Source: Cohnella algarum (GTDB lineage: Bacteria > Bacillota > Bacilli > Paenibacillales > Paenibacillaceae). From it: 64,000 bases of DNA. Positions 55,303 through 64,000 of this stretch are shown here, in pieces. Where the stretch lies: the NCBI RefSeq assembly GCF_016937515.1, contig NZ_JAFHKM010000002.1:5513001-5577000 (forward strand), written 5' to 3'. The stretch's first letter is position 1, and each line of letters opens with the position of its first letter. Both the position numbers and the translations under genes were made by a program. A model generated the notes under the pieces. That model saw only the letters and a program-made list of their open reading frames with translations. It did no database searches and was not told where the DNA came from.

Positions 55303-56437
55303 GTTCCGCCTCCCGTCCGGCATCTTCCGCCCGGGACGGAGAGCGGATGCTCGGAAACGGCCGCGGGACTCCGCCCCCGCCGCCCGGCGATCCCGCCGCC
55401 GAACCGGACCGCGTTTCCTCCGTTTCGGGCGGCGCGTCGCGCGGCGAAGCGCGCGAACGCGTTCCGCCGCCGCGCCATTTCTCGTCCGCATCCCGGTCGG
55501 AATAGACGAGGTGCCGCACTTTGTCGCCTTGGCGGGACAACAGCACATAAGCGCCGAACACGCGCTCCCGGGCGAGCTCCGACAGCACCGGGCGCATAAG
55601 CACGTCGTCGAGGCCGGCCGCGTGAGCAGTGGCGATCACCCTTACGCCCGCGTGAAGCGCTTCGCGCAACGCGTACGCATCCTCGCCGCGGCCGATTTCG
55701 TCGACGACGACGACCTCGGGAGACATCGAGCGAATCATCATCATGATGCCTTCGGCCTTCGGGCAGGCGTCGAGCACGTCGGTGCGGGGGCCCAGATCGA
55801 ACGTCGGGATTCCTCTTTCGCTGGCGGCGATTTCCGACCGCTCGTCCACGATCCCGACTTTCCGTCCCCCCCAGCCCGCCGCCTGCGGATGCCCCCATTC
55901 CCCGGAGCTGACGGCTCGGGCCATATCGCGAAGCAGCGTCGTTTTGCCGTGCTGCGGCGGGGACACGATCAGCGTATGCTTGACCGTCCGGGCGGCCGGA
56001 TCGAGCAAGCTGGGCAGAACGGCCGCCGCGCAGCCGACGCGAGGACGAGCTATGCGCACGTTAAAGCCCGCGATGTCTTTGACCTGGCGGACCGCGCCGC
56101 CTTCCGTGACGGTTCTTCCGACGAGGCCGATCCGGTGCCCTCCCGAAACGGTCACGTATCCGCGGCGAAGCTCCTCCTCCACGGCATAAAGCGAATGATT
56201 CGTTATCGTTTCGAGCAATGCCCTGCATTGGTCCCGATCCGGCTTATAGGCGGATTTGAAATCGCCGGTTACCGAACCGTCGGACCGGACGAAGCCGTAG
56301 CGCCCTTCATAGCCGATTTCCAGCGGACGATTTTCCCGAATCCGGATTTCCTCCAATGTCCCGGCGATCGCTTGCGGCAGGCCGGCCAAAAGGCTTCGCA
56401 AAACGGAAGGCATCAGGTCCAACCAGTTGGGCGCCAT
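55295..56437 (-). CDS. spoIIIAA: Stage III sporulation protein AA, ATPase
   Basis: This secretion-type ATPase powers the mother-cell side of the feeding channel. Walker A is SPPQHGKTTLLRDMA, Walker B is VVVVDEIGRGEDAYALRE, and the sensor HAAGLDDV is present. At 380 residues it is longer than the usual 300-320 because of a C-terminal tail (about 315-380) rich in Arg, Pro, Gly and Ser. The start is 8 bases after GGGGGG. A probable sigma-E promoter lies upstream. Confidence 0.93.
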   Translation of the reverse strand: MAPNWLDLMPSVLRSLLAGLPQAIAGTLEEIRIRENRPLEIGYEGRYGFVRSDGSVTGDFKSAYKPDRDQCRALLETITNHSLYAVEEELRRGYVTVSGGHRIGLVGRTVTEGGAVRQVKDIAGFNVRIARPRVGCAAAVLPSLLDPAARTVKHTLIVSPPQHGKTTLLRDMARAVSSGEWGHPQAAGWGGRKVGIVDERSEIAASERGIPTFDLGPRTDVLDACPKAEGIMMMIRSMSPEVVVVDEIGRGEDAYALREALHAGVRVIATAHAAGLDDVLMRPVLSELARERVFGAYVLLSRQGDKVRHLVYSDRDADEKWRGGGTRSRASPRDAPPETEETRSGSAAGSPGGGGGVPRPFPSIRSPSRAEDAGREAEHA

Positions 56438-56483
56438 CAGAGATTCCCCCCTTTTTTCGAGACGTTGTCCATTTCTGATTCAT

Positions 56484-56510
56484 ATGTATGCTTGTACGAG
56501 GCGATTATGT
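56484..56510 (-). promoter_or_regulatory. Possible sigma-E promoter of spoIIIA
   Basis: On the minus strand ACATAAT (56504-56510) and CATACAT (56484-56490) are separated by 13 bases, close to the sigma-E pattern that drives spoIIIA in B. subtilis. The -35 match is 5/7. Confidence 0.45.
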
Positions 56511-56540
56511 CACCTTGTCCGCATTTCGCCGCGTCCGCCG

Positions 56541-56804
56541 CTACTTTTTGAGAACGCCGACGAGCAGGCAGGCGACGCCCGCGGTCACCCAGATGAAACG
56601 GCCCGGGGACAGCTTGTCCGAAATGCCCACCAGCCCGATCGTCGTCGTCGCGACCAGAACGAGCGGCCCGACCAGGGCCAGCATCGAGTTGACGACAAGC
56701 GCCTTCTGCACGTCGTTCAGCTTCAGCATGACGAGCGCGGCCGTGAGCTCGATGCTTCCGGAAAGAAGGCGCAAAATCGCCATTCCGAACACCGTTTTAT
56801 CCAT
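56541..56804 (-). CDS. yqhV: YqhV/DUF2619 family membrane protein
   Basis: The 87-residue protein has three hydrophobic segments (LRLLSGSIELTAALVMLKL, MLALVGPLVLVATTTIGLVG, WVTAGVACLLVGVL). It corresponds to YqhV, found upstream of spoIIIAA in B. subtilis. GAAGGAGA precedes the ATG at 56804. The function is unknown; sporulation-linked by location. Confidence 0.88.
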   Translation of the reverse strand: MDKTVFGMAILRLLSGSIELTAALVMLKLNDVQKALVVNSMLALVGPLVLVATTTIGLVGISDKLSPGRFIWVTAGVACLLVGVLKK

Positions 56805-57039
56805 GAACCGATCGTCTCCTTCCGGCAAGAGATAGTCCTTTTTTGTACTATATGCGCCGCCTGCGCCAAACAGGACAACCTTCCGGGAAATTCGCGGGCC
56901 GGGACGAAAGTCGAGGGACACCCGCCTACGCCGGGCCGCATATATTGCTCTTGCAAGGAAGTCGCGCCATGCGCCGCCGCGCCTCGCAAGGGGAAACGAA
57001 CGGCGGCAACCTCAACCTTTCCAACAAGGAGAGCTGCTT

Positions 57040-57858
57040 ATGAAATCGACGATCGGCTCGCCGTGGCATCCGCGCCTCACGGACCCGAGCGACAGCCGCG
57101 AAGTCAAACCCCGGACCTCGGGTCTGACGATGGTCATCGACAAAGGGCTGGGCCCCCATGCCTTTCAAGACCTGCTGACGACTTCGTCCGGCTACTTCGA
57201 CCTTCTCAAATTCGGCTTCGGCACCTCGTCTTTGTACCCGTCTCCCCTGCTCAGGGAAAAGCTCGCGCAGGCGAAAAACGCCGGCATCGCCGCGTTTCCC
57301 GGGGGGACGCTGCTGGAAGCCGCGTTTCGGCTGCGCGTCGTGCCGGATTTTTTCCGCTCGGTGCTGGAACTGGGCTTTGACGGCGTCGAAATATCGGACG
57401 GAACCGTTCATTTGAAGCGTTCGGAACGGGACGAATTGATTCGGGAAGCCGGCTTGCTCGGGCTTCGGGTGTTTACGGAGTACGGCAAAAAAACGCACGG
57501 AGCCCGTCTCGATATCGACGATCTGTGCAGAACCTTCGAACGGGATTTGAATTGCGGGGCGGAATTGGTCACGGTCGAGGCGCGCGAATCCGGCCAAGGC
57601 GTCGGCCTGTTCGACGACGACGGGGCCTGCCGCGAGGACGAATTGGAGCTCGTTTTGAAACGAATACCGGACCGTACGAAGCTGATGTGGGAAGCGCCGC
57701 AAAAGGATCAGCAGGCCGCGCTGCTCCGCATCGTGGGGCCGGATGTCAACCTGGGCAACGTTCAGCCTCAGGAGGCGTTTGCGCTCGAAACGATGAGGCG
57801 GGGGCTTCGTTCGGATACGTTCGGCTTGCACCGCGTCATTTCGGATTACGTCATTTAA
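57040..57858 (+). CDS. Phosphosulfolactate synthase (ComA/YitD family)
   Basis: This 272-residue enzyme of the ComA family adds sulfite to phosphoenolpyruvate to give phosphosulfolactate. Family sequence includes GLTMVIDKGLGPHAFQDLL, FGTSSLYP, FDGVEISDGTV and the C-terminal FGLHRVISDY. In Bacillus the pathway leads to 3-sulfolactate in spores (YitD); no comB-like phosphatase is adjacent. GGAGAG precedes the ATG. It is divergent from yqhV with 235 bases between and ends in a terminator. Confidence 0.85.
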   Translation: MKSTIGSPWHPRLTDPSDSREVKPRTSGLTMVIDKGLGPHAFQDLLTTSSGYFDLLKFGFGTSSLYPSPLLREKLAQAKNAGIAAFPGGTLLEAAFRLRVVPDFFRSVLELGFDGVEISDGTVHLKRSERDELIREAGLLGLRVFTEYGKKTHGARLDIDDLCRTFERDLNCGAELVTVEARESGQGVGLFDDDGACREDELELVLKRIPDRTKLMWEAPQKDQQAALLRIVGPDVNLGNVQPQEAFALETMRRGLRSDTFGLHRVISDYVI

Positions 57859-57865
57859 ACCGCCA

Positions 57866-57897
57866 AAGCCCCGGCTGCCGTTCTAGTGCCGGGGCTT
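57866..57897 (+). terminator. Terminator after the phosphosulfolactate synthase gene
   Basis: AAGCCCCGGC and GCCGGGGCTT pair perfectly around a 12-base loop; the T tail is short. Confidence 0.7.
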
Positions 57898-57956
57898 GTT
57901 CCATATTCCTATTATAACGGAACCAAATTGAAATGAAGCCGGGAGCGTGGCGAACG

Positions 57957-58415
57957 TTGAACGGAGATATCGTACTGGTTGCTCTAATCATTATCGGATT
58001 GATAGGCCGTTCTCCGATCATTGCGACGGCGGCGTGCTTTTTGCTGATCATCAAGCTCGTCCATTTGCAGCGGTTTTTGCCTTCGATCGAGCGGCGGGGC
58101 CTCGAGCTCGGGCTGCTTTTCCTGACGATGGCCGTGCTCGTGCCGTTCGCGTCCGGCCGCGTGCAGGTAAAGGACGTCATCAGTCCGTTCACGACCTGGA
58201 CAGGCTGGGTGGCGCTGATCGGCGGGGCGCTCGCGACCTACTTGAACGCCAAAGGGCTCGATTTGCTCAAAATCGATCCCCAATTGATCGTGGGGCTTGT
58301 CATCGGCTCCATTTTCGGCATCATCTTCTTGCGCGGCATCCCCGTCGGTCCGCTCATGGCGGCCGGACTCACCGCTTTGTTCCTGAAGCTGTTCCAATTT
58401 TTCGCGGAAAAATAG
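57957..58415 (+). CDS. DUF441 family membrane protein
   Basis: The 152-residue protein has four transmembrane helices (e.g. [40 protein letters not shown]) and matches DUF441 (YeaL/YtwI-like) in length and pattern. The TTG at 57957 is preferred because GGGAG stands upstream and the protein then starts like the family; the ATG at 57933 has no ribosome site. The function is unknown. Confidence 0.8.
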   Translation: MNGDIVLVALIIIGLIGRSPIIATAACFLLIIKLVHLQRFLPSIERRGLELGLLFLTMAVLVPFASGRVQVKDVISPFTTWTGWVALIGGALATYLNAKGLDLLKIDPQLIVGLVIGSIFGIIFLRGIPVGPLMAAGLTALFLKLFQFFAEK

Positions 58416-58486
58416 CGGCCACGGCACGCTGTACTTAACGTTCCGCGATATCCGAGCTGCCGTCGTTTTCGCCTGAATCCGGATCG

Positions 58487-58523
58487 AAAAAAGCCCCTCG
58501 AGACGTTGGCCTCGGAGGGGCTT
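58487..58523 (-). terminator. Terminator of the aspartokinase gene
   Basis: AAGCCCCTC pairs with GAGGGGCTT and an inner GAG/CTC extends the stem; on the minus strand it is followed by TTTTTT. Confidence 0.8.
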
Positions 58524-58540
58524 GCTCATGCCGTCGCCCA

Positions 58541-59794
58541 TTAACGGCGTTCCTGCGGGCCGCCGACGAAGGCGGTCGTCGCCGCATCGAGACCGTAGGC
58601 GGTGTGAAGCGCGCGCACGACCTCCTGCAGCGAATCCGCGGAAATGACGCACGAGCATTTGATTTCCGACGTGCTGACCATCTTAATGCTGACGCCGAGG
58701 CCGGCGATCACTTCGAACATTTTGGCCGCGACTCCGGGATTGGACACCATGCCCGCTCCGACGATGGACACTTTTACGAGCCCCTCTTCGAACGTCGCTT
58801 CGCGGTACGGGACGTTTTCGCGGATGTTTTCGATCACTTGAATCGCTTTGGCCCGATCGCCGGTCGAGACCGAAAAGGCGAAATCGGCCTTGCCGTCCTG
58901 CACGCCGCTTTGCACGATGATGTCCACGTCGATGCCTTCGGACGCCAGCGCGCCGAATACGTTGGCAAGCACGCCGGGAACGTCTTCCACTCCCAAAATG
59001 CTGATTCTCGCCACGTTTTTGTCGAATGCGATGCCGCTTACGACGACTCCTTGCTCCATTGCCGCTTCCTCCCTCACCAACGTGCCTTCGTTCTGCGTGA
59101 AGCTGGATCTTACGACCAGGTTCACTTTGTTGTGCTTTGCGTATTCCACGGCGCGGGGATGAAGCACGGCAGCCCCCAAGTGCGCCAGTTCGAGCATTTC
59201 GTCATAGGAAATTACATCCAGCTTGCGCGCGTTTTTGACGATGCGCGGGTCGGTGGAATAAATGCCGTCGACGTCGGTATAGATTTCGCAAACGTCCGCT
59301 TCGAGCGCCGCGGCCAAAGCGACGGCCGTCGTATCGGAGCCGCCGCGCCCCAGCGTCGTGATCTCGCCGTCTTCGGTCATCCCCTGGAAGCCCGCCACGA
59401 TGACGATTTCCCCCTGATCGAGCGCCGCGTGAACCCGGGTAGGCTTAATGTCCAAAATTCGCGCCTTTCCGTGAACGGCCTCGGTAACGAAGCCCGCCTG
59501 CCAGCCCGTGAAGGATTTGGCCGCGTGCCCGAGTTTATGAATGGTCATCGCCAGCAGCGCAACGGAGATCTGCTCGCCGGTCGTCAGCAGCATATCCATT
59601 TCCCGTGCGGGCGGCGAATCGTTTAATTCCTTCGACTTGTCGATCAAGTCGTCCGTCGTGTCTCCCATGGCGGAAACGACGACGACGACGCGGTGGTCCT
59701 GCAGCTTTTTATCCACGATCCGCTGCGCCACTCGCTGCATCCGTTCCGTCGTGCCCACGGAACTGCCGCCGAATTTCATTACGAATAACGACAA
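58541..59794 (-). CDS. Aspartate kinase
   Basis: Aspartokinase makes aspartyl phosphate, the first step toward lysine, methionine, threonine and diaminopimelate. The 417-residue protein has KFGGSSVGTTERM, TTLGRGGSDTTAVALAAALE, the aspartate site FVTEAV and two C-terminal ACT domains for feedback control (about 265-400: ISILGVEDVPGVLANVF, VSIVGAGMVSNPGVAAKMFE). The TTG at 59794 places five residues before MKFGG, as in relatives, with GGAGTG upstream. It probably also carries an internal start for a beta chain (ACT part), as in B. subtilis lysC; not proven here. Confidence 0.9.
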   Translation of the reverse strand: MSLFVMKFGGSSVGTTERMQRVAQRIVDKKLQDHRVVVVVSAMGDTTDDLIDKSKELNDSPPAREMDMLLTTGEQISVALLAMTIHKLGHAAKSFTGWQAGFVTEAVHGKARILDIKPTRVHAALDQGEIVIVAGFQGMTEDGEITTLGRGGSDTTAVALAAALEADVCEIYTDVDGIYSTDPRIVKNARKLDVISYDEMLELAHLGAAVLHPRAVEYAKHNKVNLVVRSSFTQNEGTLVREEAAMEQGVVVSGIAFDKNVARISILGVEDVPGVLANVFGALASEGIDVDIIVQSGVQDGKADFAFSVSTGDRAKAIQVIENIRENVPYREATFEEGLVKVSIVGAGMVSNPGVAAKMFEVIAGLGVSIKMVSTSEIKCSCVISADSLQEVVRALHTAYGLDAATTAFVGGPQERR

Positions 59795-59869
59795 CTCGCC
59801 TTCACTCCTCAAAAAGACATCAGTTGCATACAGCAGTATATTATAGCATAAGTTCAAATGCCCATAAAT

Positions 59870-59916
59870 GAAAAAAATCCTTGCTTCGCGGCGCGCGCGG
59901 CGCGGGAAGCAAGGAT
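59870..59916 (-). terminator. Intrinsic terminator of efp
   Basis: GAAGCAAGGAT pairs with ATCCTTGCTTC around a GC-rich inner stem; on the minus strand it is followed by TTTTTTT. Confidence 0.85.
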
Positions 59917-59927
59917 CGGCCCGGCCG

Positions 59928-60485
59928 TCAGGCGCGGGAAATGTATTTGCCTTCGCGGGTGTCGATCAGCAGCACGTCGCCTTCGTTGATGAAAAGCGGC
60001 ACTTGAACGTTGAGCCCGGTTTCGAGCTTGGCGTTCTTCGTCGCGCCGGTCGCCGTGTTGCCCTTGATGCCCGGCTCGGTTTCGACGACCTTCAGATCGA
60101 CGTTGTTGGGCAAGTTGATGCCGATGATTTCGCCTTGGTAGCTGGCGATGTTGACGGTCATGTTTTCTTTCAGGAAATTGATTTCCCACTCGAGCTGCTT
60201 CTTGTCGAGGGTAAATTGGTCGTACGTTTCGTTGTCCATGAACGTATACTCGTTGCCCGAGTTGTACAGGTATTGCACGGCGCGGTTTTCCACGTGGGCG
60301 CGCGCTACGTTTTCGCCTGCGCGGAACGTTTTTTCGATGACGTTGCCGTTGCGCAGATTTTTCAGCTTGGAGCGGACGAAGGCCGCGCCTTTGCCGGGCT
60401 TGACGTGCTGGAAGTCGATAACCGTGCACAAATCGCCATCCACTTCGATCGTCAGACCGGTTTTGAAGTCGTTAACCGAAATCAC
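59928..60485 (-). CDS. efp: Elongation factor P
   Basis: EF-P relieves ribosome stalling at polyproline. The 185-residue protein has the three-beta-barrel pattern with Lys32 in [18 protein letters not shown] at the tip of domain I and the conserved end [20 protein letters not shown]. It is the usual neighbour of the Xaa-Pro peptidase. Confidence 0.96.
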   Translation of the reverse strand: MISVNDFKTGLTIEVDGDLCTVIDFQHVKPGKGAAFVRSKLKNLRNGNVIEKTFRAGENVARAHVENRAVQYLYNSGNEYTFMDNETYDQFTLDKKQLEWEINFLKENMTVNIASYQGEIIGINLPNNVDLKVVETEPGIKGNTATGATKNAKLETGLNVQVPLFINEGDVLLIDTREGKYISRA

Positions 60486-60518
60486 TGTAAAAATTCCCTC
60501 CTGTGGAAACGTGCTCCC

Positions 60519-61592
60519 CTAATCCAGAACGATAAGCTCCTTCGGGGAATGTGTAAGTATTTTAATCCCGGTATCGGTAACGACGACATCGTCTTCGATC
60601 CGAACGCCTCCGAAGCCGGGCACGTAAATGCCGGGTTCGACGGTGACAATCATGCCGGGGGTTAAAACCGTATCGTCCGTTCGGGACAGCCGGGGAGATT
60701 CGTGAATCTCCATGCCGAGCCCGTGTCCGGTGCCATGTCCGAAATGGTCACCATAACCATACCTCGTGATGATATCTCTCGTCAAGGCGTCTCCTTCCTT
60801 GCCGGTGAGGCCGGGACGGAGATGCTCGAGCGCGTAAAGCTGGGCTTCGAGCACGATATCGTAAATTTCCTTCTGCTTGTCGGAAGGCTGACCGACGACG
60901 ACGGTGCGGGTCAGGTCGGAGCAATAGCCTTTGTAATAGGCTCCGAAATCGAGGGTGACGAATTCGCCCTTCCCGATGACGCGGTCGCTCGCGACGCCAT
61001 GAGGCAGCGCCGACCGCGGGCCCGATGCGACGATCGTATCGAAGGATGTCGAGGTCGCGCCGTGCTTCCTCATAAAAAATTCCAGCTCCAGCGCGACGGC
61101 CGCCTCGGTCGCGCCGGGCTTGATGAAATTCAAAATATGGGCAAACGCCCGGTCCGCCAAGTCGGCCGCTTCCTGGATGACGGCGACCTCCTGCTCGTCC
61201 TTGACGATGCGGAGCTGCTCCAGAATCGCCCCCGCCGCCGCGATTTCGGCCGGCTTCAGCTTGTCTTTCATCGCCGCATAGGCGGCGAAGGATACGTGTT
61301 TGTCTTCGAAGAGCAGGCGCGCGACGCCCCACTGGCCGAGCAACTCCGCGACCGTCTCGTAGACGTCCGGGGCGTGCTCCACGATTTCGAAGCCGACGGC
61401 CTGCATCGGCGCCTGGTCGCGATAGCGGAAATCGGTCAGCAGCGCCGCTTTGTCGCTTGTTACGAGCACGACGCCCGAAGTTCCCGTGAACCCCGTCAAG
61501 TAGCGCCGGTTGACGGCGTTCGTGACCAGGATCGCCTCTTCCCCTTTGTCCTTGAGCAAGGCGCGAAGCCTGGCTACCCGCGTATTCGGCAT
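60519..61592 (-). CDS. pepQ: M24 Xaa-Pro aminopeptidase (YqhT)
   Basis: This 357-residue metallopeptidase cleaves the bond before proline in short peptides. Metal-binding residues appear in TLDFGAYYKGYCSDLTRT (Asp, Asp), GTGHGLGMEIHESPRL (His), VTVEPGIYVPG (Glu) and GVRIEDDVVV (Glu). It lies between aroQ and efp as in B. subtilis. Confidence 0.92.
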   Translation of the reverse strand: MPNTRVARLRALLKDKGEEAILVTNAVNRRYLTGFTGTSGVVLVTSDKAALLTDFRYRDQAPMQAVGFEIVEHAPDVYETVAELLGQWGVARLLFEDKHVSFAAYAAMKDKLKPAEIAAAGAILEQLRIVKDEQEVAVIQEAADLADRAFAHILNFIKPGATEAAVALELEFFMRKHGATSTSFDTIVASGPRSALPHGVASDRVIGKGEFVTLDFGAYYKGYCSDLTRTVVVGQPSDKQKEIYDIVLEAQLYALEHLRPGLTGKEGDALTRDIITRYGYGDHFGHGTGHGLGMEIHESPRLSRTDDTVLTPGMIVTVEPGIYVPGFGGVRIEDDVVVTDTGIKILTHSPKELIVLD

Positions 61593-61611
61593 CTCGTTTC
61601 CCCCATTCGAT

Positions 61612-62055
61612 TTAATGAGCGATTCCCAAATGTTCGCACAAGGCGAGCAGGCCCAATTCGTAGCCGTACGCGCCGAAGCCGGCGATTTGCCCGAGCGCGA
61701 CCGGGGCCGTCAGCGAAACGTGACGGAACGCTTCCCGCTTGTGAATATTCGAAATGTGCACTTCCACGACCGGCAGCCCGACGGCGGCGAGGCCGTCGCG
61801 CAACGCATAGCTCGTGTGCGTATAAGCTCCCGGATTGATGATGATTCCGTCGTGCTTGCCGAATGCGGCATGGATTTCGTCGAGCAGCGCCCCTTCGTGA
61901 TTCGACTGAAAAAACGCCAGCCCGACGCCCAGCTTGGCGCCGAGCTCGCGCAGCTTCGCCTCGATCTCTTGCAGCGTTCCCGAACCGTAAATGCCGGGTT
62001 CGCGGACGCCGAGCATATTGAGATTCGGCCCGTTTAGCACCAGAATGCTGGACAT
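61612..62055 (-). CDS. aroQ: Type II 3-dehydroquinate dehydratase
   Basis: AroQ performs the third shikimate step. The 147-residue protein has [20 protein letters not shown] with the catalytic Tyr, [30 protein letters not shown] and [19 protein letters not shown] with the catalytic His region. GGAGGAGAA precedes the ATG at 62055. Confidence 0.95.
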   Translation of the reverse strand: MSSILVLNGPNLNMLGVREPGIYGSGTLQEIEAKLRELGAKLGVGLAFFQSNHEGALLDEIHAAFGKHDGIIINPGAYTHTSYALRDGLAAVGLPVVEVHISNIHKREAFRHVSLTAPVALGQIAGFGAYGYELGLLALCEHLGIAH

Positions 62056-62136
62056 GTCCGTTCTCCTCCGATTATGTAGTCCGCTCCGATTCACTCGCTT
62101 ATTTTATCATAACCGGAGGAGCGGCGACCAGCGGAA

Positions 62137-62715
62137 TTACGAAAAGGACGGCTCGCGCCCGGATTGGGGGTTTCCTTTTTCGTCCGGCTCCCGGCCCGCT
62201 TCGTCGTGATATTCGAACGCGATGCTGTAGCCGATGAACAAGCCCCATGCCACATAAATGCACAATTCGGAAATCAGGCTCTTCCAGCCGATCTCGCGCG
62301 CCGGGAGCGTGGCCCCGCTCATCGGGCCGACCGCGAAAAACAGCGCGGCCCACCATGCCGCCCCGTAAACGATACCCGGCCACGGCCCCCGCAACGCTCT
62401 CAGCAAGAGCCAATAGACGAAACCGGCCAACGCCGACATCAGCATAAACAGCAGCAGCCCGCCCCATTGCCAGTACCAGTGGCCCAGCGCGGCTCTGCGA
62501 ACCCACGGATCGGCCAAAAAAGCTTGCGGAACGTCGGTGAATTTCAGGGCGACGACAAGCCAGCGTATCAACCCCCAGATGAATCCCGCGTACAGTCCGA
62601 TGAGCGTCGAGTAGACCGCCGGGTGAAGCGAACGGGGCTTTTCGGCGCTCTTGCGCGCCTCGCTATTGCCTCCGTCGGTGCGTTCCTTTCTAGTCGGATC
62701 GCGATCGTCCGCCAT
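62137..62715 (-). CDS. yqhR: YqhR family membrane protein
   Basis: The 192-residue protein has a charged N-terminus, four transmembrane helices (e.g. STLIGLYAGFIWGLIRWLVV, WQWGGLLLFMLMSALAGFVY) and a charged tail. It corresponds to YqhR by position and length; the function is unknown. Confidence 0.85.
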   Translation of the reverse strand: MADDRDPTRKERTDGGNSEARKSAEKPRSLHPAVYSTLIGLYAGFIWGLIRWLVVALKFTDVPQAFLADPWVRRAALGHWYWQWGGLLLFMLMSALAGFVYWLLLRALRGPWPGIVYGAAWWAALFFAVGPMSGATLPAREIGWKSLISELCIYVAWGLFIGYSIAFEYHDEAGREPDEKGNPQSGREPSFS

Positions 62716-62878
62716 TTTCGCGCCCCCTTCGAGCTTTTTTTCCGTTAGTATGGACCGGCGGACGCCGGCATAACCGGAAAAGCGAACGCGCCCGTTTCCT
62801 GTGGCATTGATTCGGGTTATCCTGTAAAATAAAGCATAGCTTGATAAAGCGCATCGAAAACAAAGAAGGTGAAGAGCG

Positions 62879-63826
62879 TTGGCACAGCAACCGGTTACCG
62901 CTTACGGAGGACAGGCCGTGATCGAAGGCGTCATGTTTCAGGGCAAACACGTGAACGTCACCGCCGTTCGCCGCAAAAACCAGGAGATCGATTTTTACGA
63001 AGTACCCCGAGGTGCTACGCCGAATATCGTAAAGTGGTTAAAAAAAATCCCGTTCGTCCGCGGCGTGGTCGGCCTGATCGAATCGTCGGCGAAGGGGTCC
63101 CAGCATTTGAACTTTTCCGCCGAAGCGTATGCGGAAGACGAAACGACGCCGGAGGATGCGGCCAAATCCTCCAAGGAAAAGGAAAAATGGAGCCTTACGA
63201 TGGTGCTGGGAGTCGCCGTCGTCGGCGTCCTTTCGTTCGTTTTCGGAAAGCTGATTTTCACATCGGTTCCCGCGTTTTTGGAAAGCCTGTTATTCGAGTG
63301 GGCTTTCGACAACAAGATTGCGCATAATATTCTCGAAGGCGTGATCAAAATTGCGCTGCTCCTGTTCTATCTCTGGATCATCTCCAAGACGCCCATGATC
63401 AAGCGTCTGTTCCAGTATCACGGAGCCGAGCACAAAGTCATCACGGCGTACGAGGCCGGGCTCGAGCTCACCGTCGAAAACGTCCAAAAAATGAGCCGGC
63501 TGCATTATCGCTGCGGCAGCAGCTTTATTATTTTTACGGTCATCGTCGGCGTCGTCATTTATTCCTTCCCGATCTTCACTTGGGAGACGATCTGGGACCG
63601 CATCTGGATCCGCATCGCCTTGCTCCCGGTCGTGCTCGGCGTTTCCTACGAAGTGCTCAGACTGACCAACGCGGTTCGCGACATTCCGGTGCTGCGGTTT
63701 CTCGGATATCCGGGCCTGTGGCTTCAACTGCTGACGACGAAGGAACCTTCCGACGACCAGGTCGCGGTGTCCATCGCTTCCTTTAACCGTATGAGAGAGC
63801 TGGAACGCCAATATAATCCTGTATAA
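62879..63826 (+). CDS. yqhQ: DUF1385 family membrane protein YqhQ
   Basis: The 315-residue protein starts with YGGQAVIEGVMFQGK, the DUF1385 signature, and has four to five membrane helices plus the conserved FQYHGAEHKVITAYEAG and LHYRCGSSFIIF motifs. The TTG start follows AAGGTGAAG. The family is of unknown function, possibly a metal-dependent membrane enzyme because of the conserved His and Glu. It is divergent from yqhR. Confidence 0.88.
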   Translation: MAQQPVTAYGGQAVIEGVMFQGKHVNVTAVRRKNQEIDFYEVPRGATPNIVKWLKKIPFVRGVVGLIESSAKGSQHLNFSAEAYAEDETTPEDAAKSSKEKEKWSLTMVLGVAVVGVLSFVFGKLIFTSVPAFLESLLFEWAFDNKIAHNILEGVIKIALLLFYLWIISKTPMIKRLFQYHGAEHKVITAYEAGLELTVENVQKMSRLHYRCGSSFIIFTVIVGVVIYSFPIFTWETIWDRIWIRIALLPVVLGVSYEVLRLTNAVRDIPVLRFLGYPGLWLQLLTTKEPSDDQVAVSIASFNRMRELERQYNPV

Positions 63827-63876
63827 AGGTGCGCGCATGAGCCGATCCGCGACACCATATCACAAGGAGTGATCGC

Positions 63877-64000
63877 ATGCGCAAACGTTTCGGTCCCATT
63901 CATTTTTTCCTGTTGGCCCTCATGCTCATCGGGCTGACGAGCTGGCTGCTCAACGGGCTGAATTCGCGCCAGCTGCTCACTCCGCTAATCATCGTCGCCA
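63877..64000 (+). CDS. Small membrane protein, YqhP/SA1362-like (partial)
   Basis: The first 41 residues have a hydrophobic helix (FFLLALMLIGLTSWLL) and continue past the window edge. AAGGAGTG precedes the ATG. The position next to yqhQ suggests YqhP; too little sequence for certainty. Confidence 0.55.
   Translation, partial: MRKRFGPIHFFLLALMLIGLTSWLLNGLNSRQLLTPLIIVA

Noticed and set aside
2500..63900. tRNA, rRNA or CRISPR array
   Set aside because: No cloverleaf with a TTC-loop, no rRNA core sequence and no regularly spaced repeats were seen on reading both strands.

Overview
The window looks like chromosomal DNA from a GC-rich, endospore-forming member of the Bacillota, most likely Paenibacillaceae (Paenibacillus or Cohnella type). 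The reasons are the complete spoIIIA operon, spo0A and spoIVB, the Gram-positive accBC-asp23-amaP-nusB-folD-xseAB-ispA-dxs-tlyA-argR-recN series, many TTG and GTG starts behind strong GGAGG ribosome sites, and a gene order that follows the Bacillus subtilis bkdB-to-yqhP segment. That family placement is inference from gene content and layout.

Layout: 0-5.6 kb holds a branched-chain 2-oxoacid dehydrogenase operon (lpdA, bkdAA, bkdAB, bkdB; minus strand) and divergent yqzF. 5.7-34 kb is an accessory region between yqzF and spo0A. It contains an AraC regulator with a GH31 alpha-xylosidase, an AraC/SRPBCC pair, a probable Fur-controlled operon (exporter-type ABC protein plus two FecCD permeases), a membrane-anchored parvulin foldase, an IS110-family element, an rraA-like gene behind an intrinsic terminator, and a 15-kb catabolic cluster. 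34-64 kb is the conserved sporulation and housekeeping block, with a phosphosulfolactate synthase, a DUF441 protein and an aspartokinase placed between yqhV and efp.

The most interesting region is 18.8-34.1 kb. It combines an ANTAR regulator, eutA, eutB, eutC, an acetamidase/formamidase and alanine dehydrogenase in one operon; a GntR/FCD regulator; and a nitrilase-family amidase, an HpcH/HpaI aldolase, a five-component peptide-type ABC importer and an alpha/beta hydrolase in a second operon. All three transcription units carry a TTGTATAC-type palindrome in their promoter regions, so they probably form one GntR regulon. No microcompartment shell, EutE, EutT, EutH or EutW gene is present. This suggests a cytosolic route for an amide-linked or otherwise modified amino alcohol; the substrate cannot be read from the sequence.

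Five genes (a fecCD permease, dppB, ald, eutA, nusB) are each broken by exactly one base, and in each the reading frame and family consensus are restored by adding one G to a coding-strand run of four or five Gs. This points to homopolymer undercalling in the assembly more than to gene decay. I saw no tRNA, rRNA or CRISPR array.
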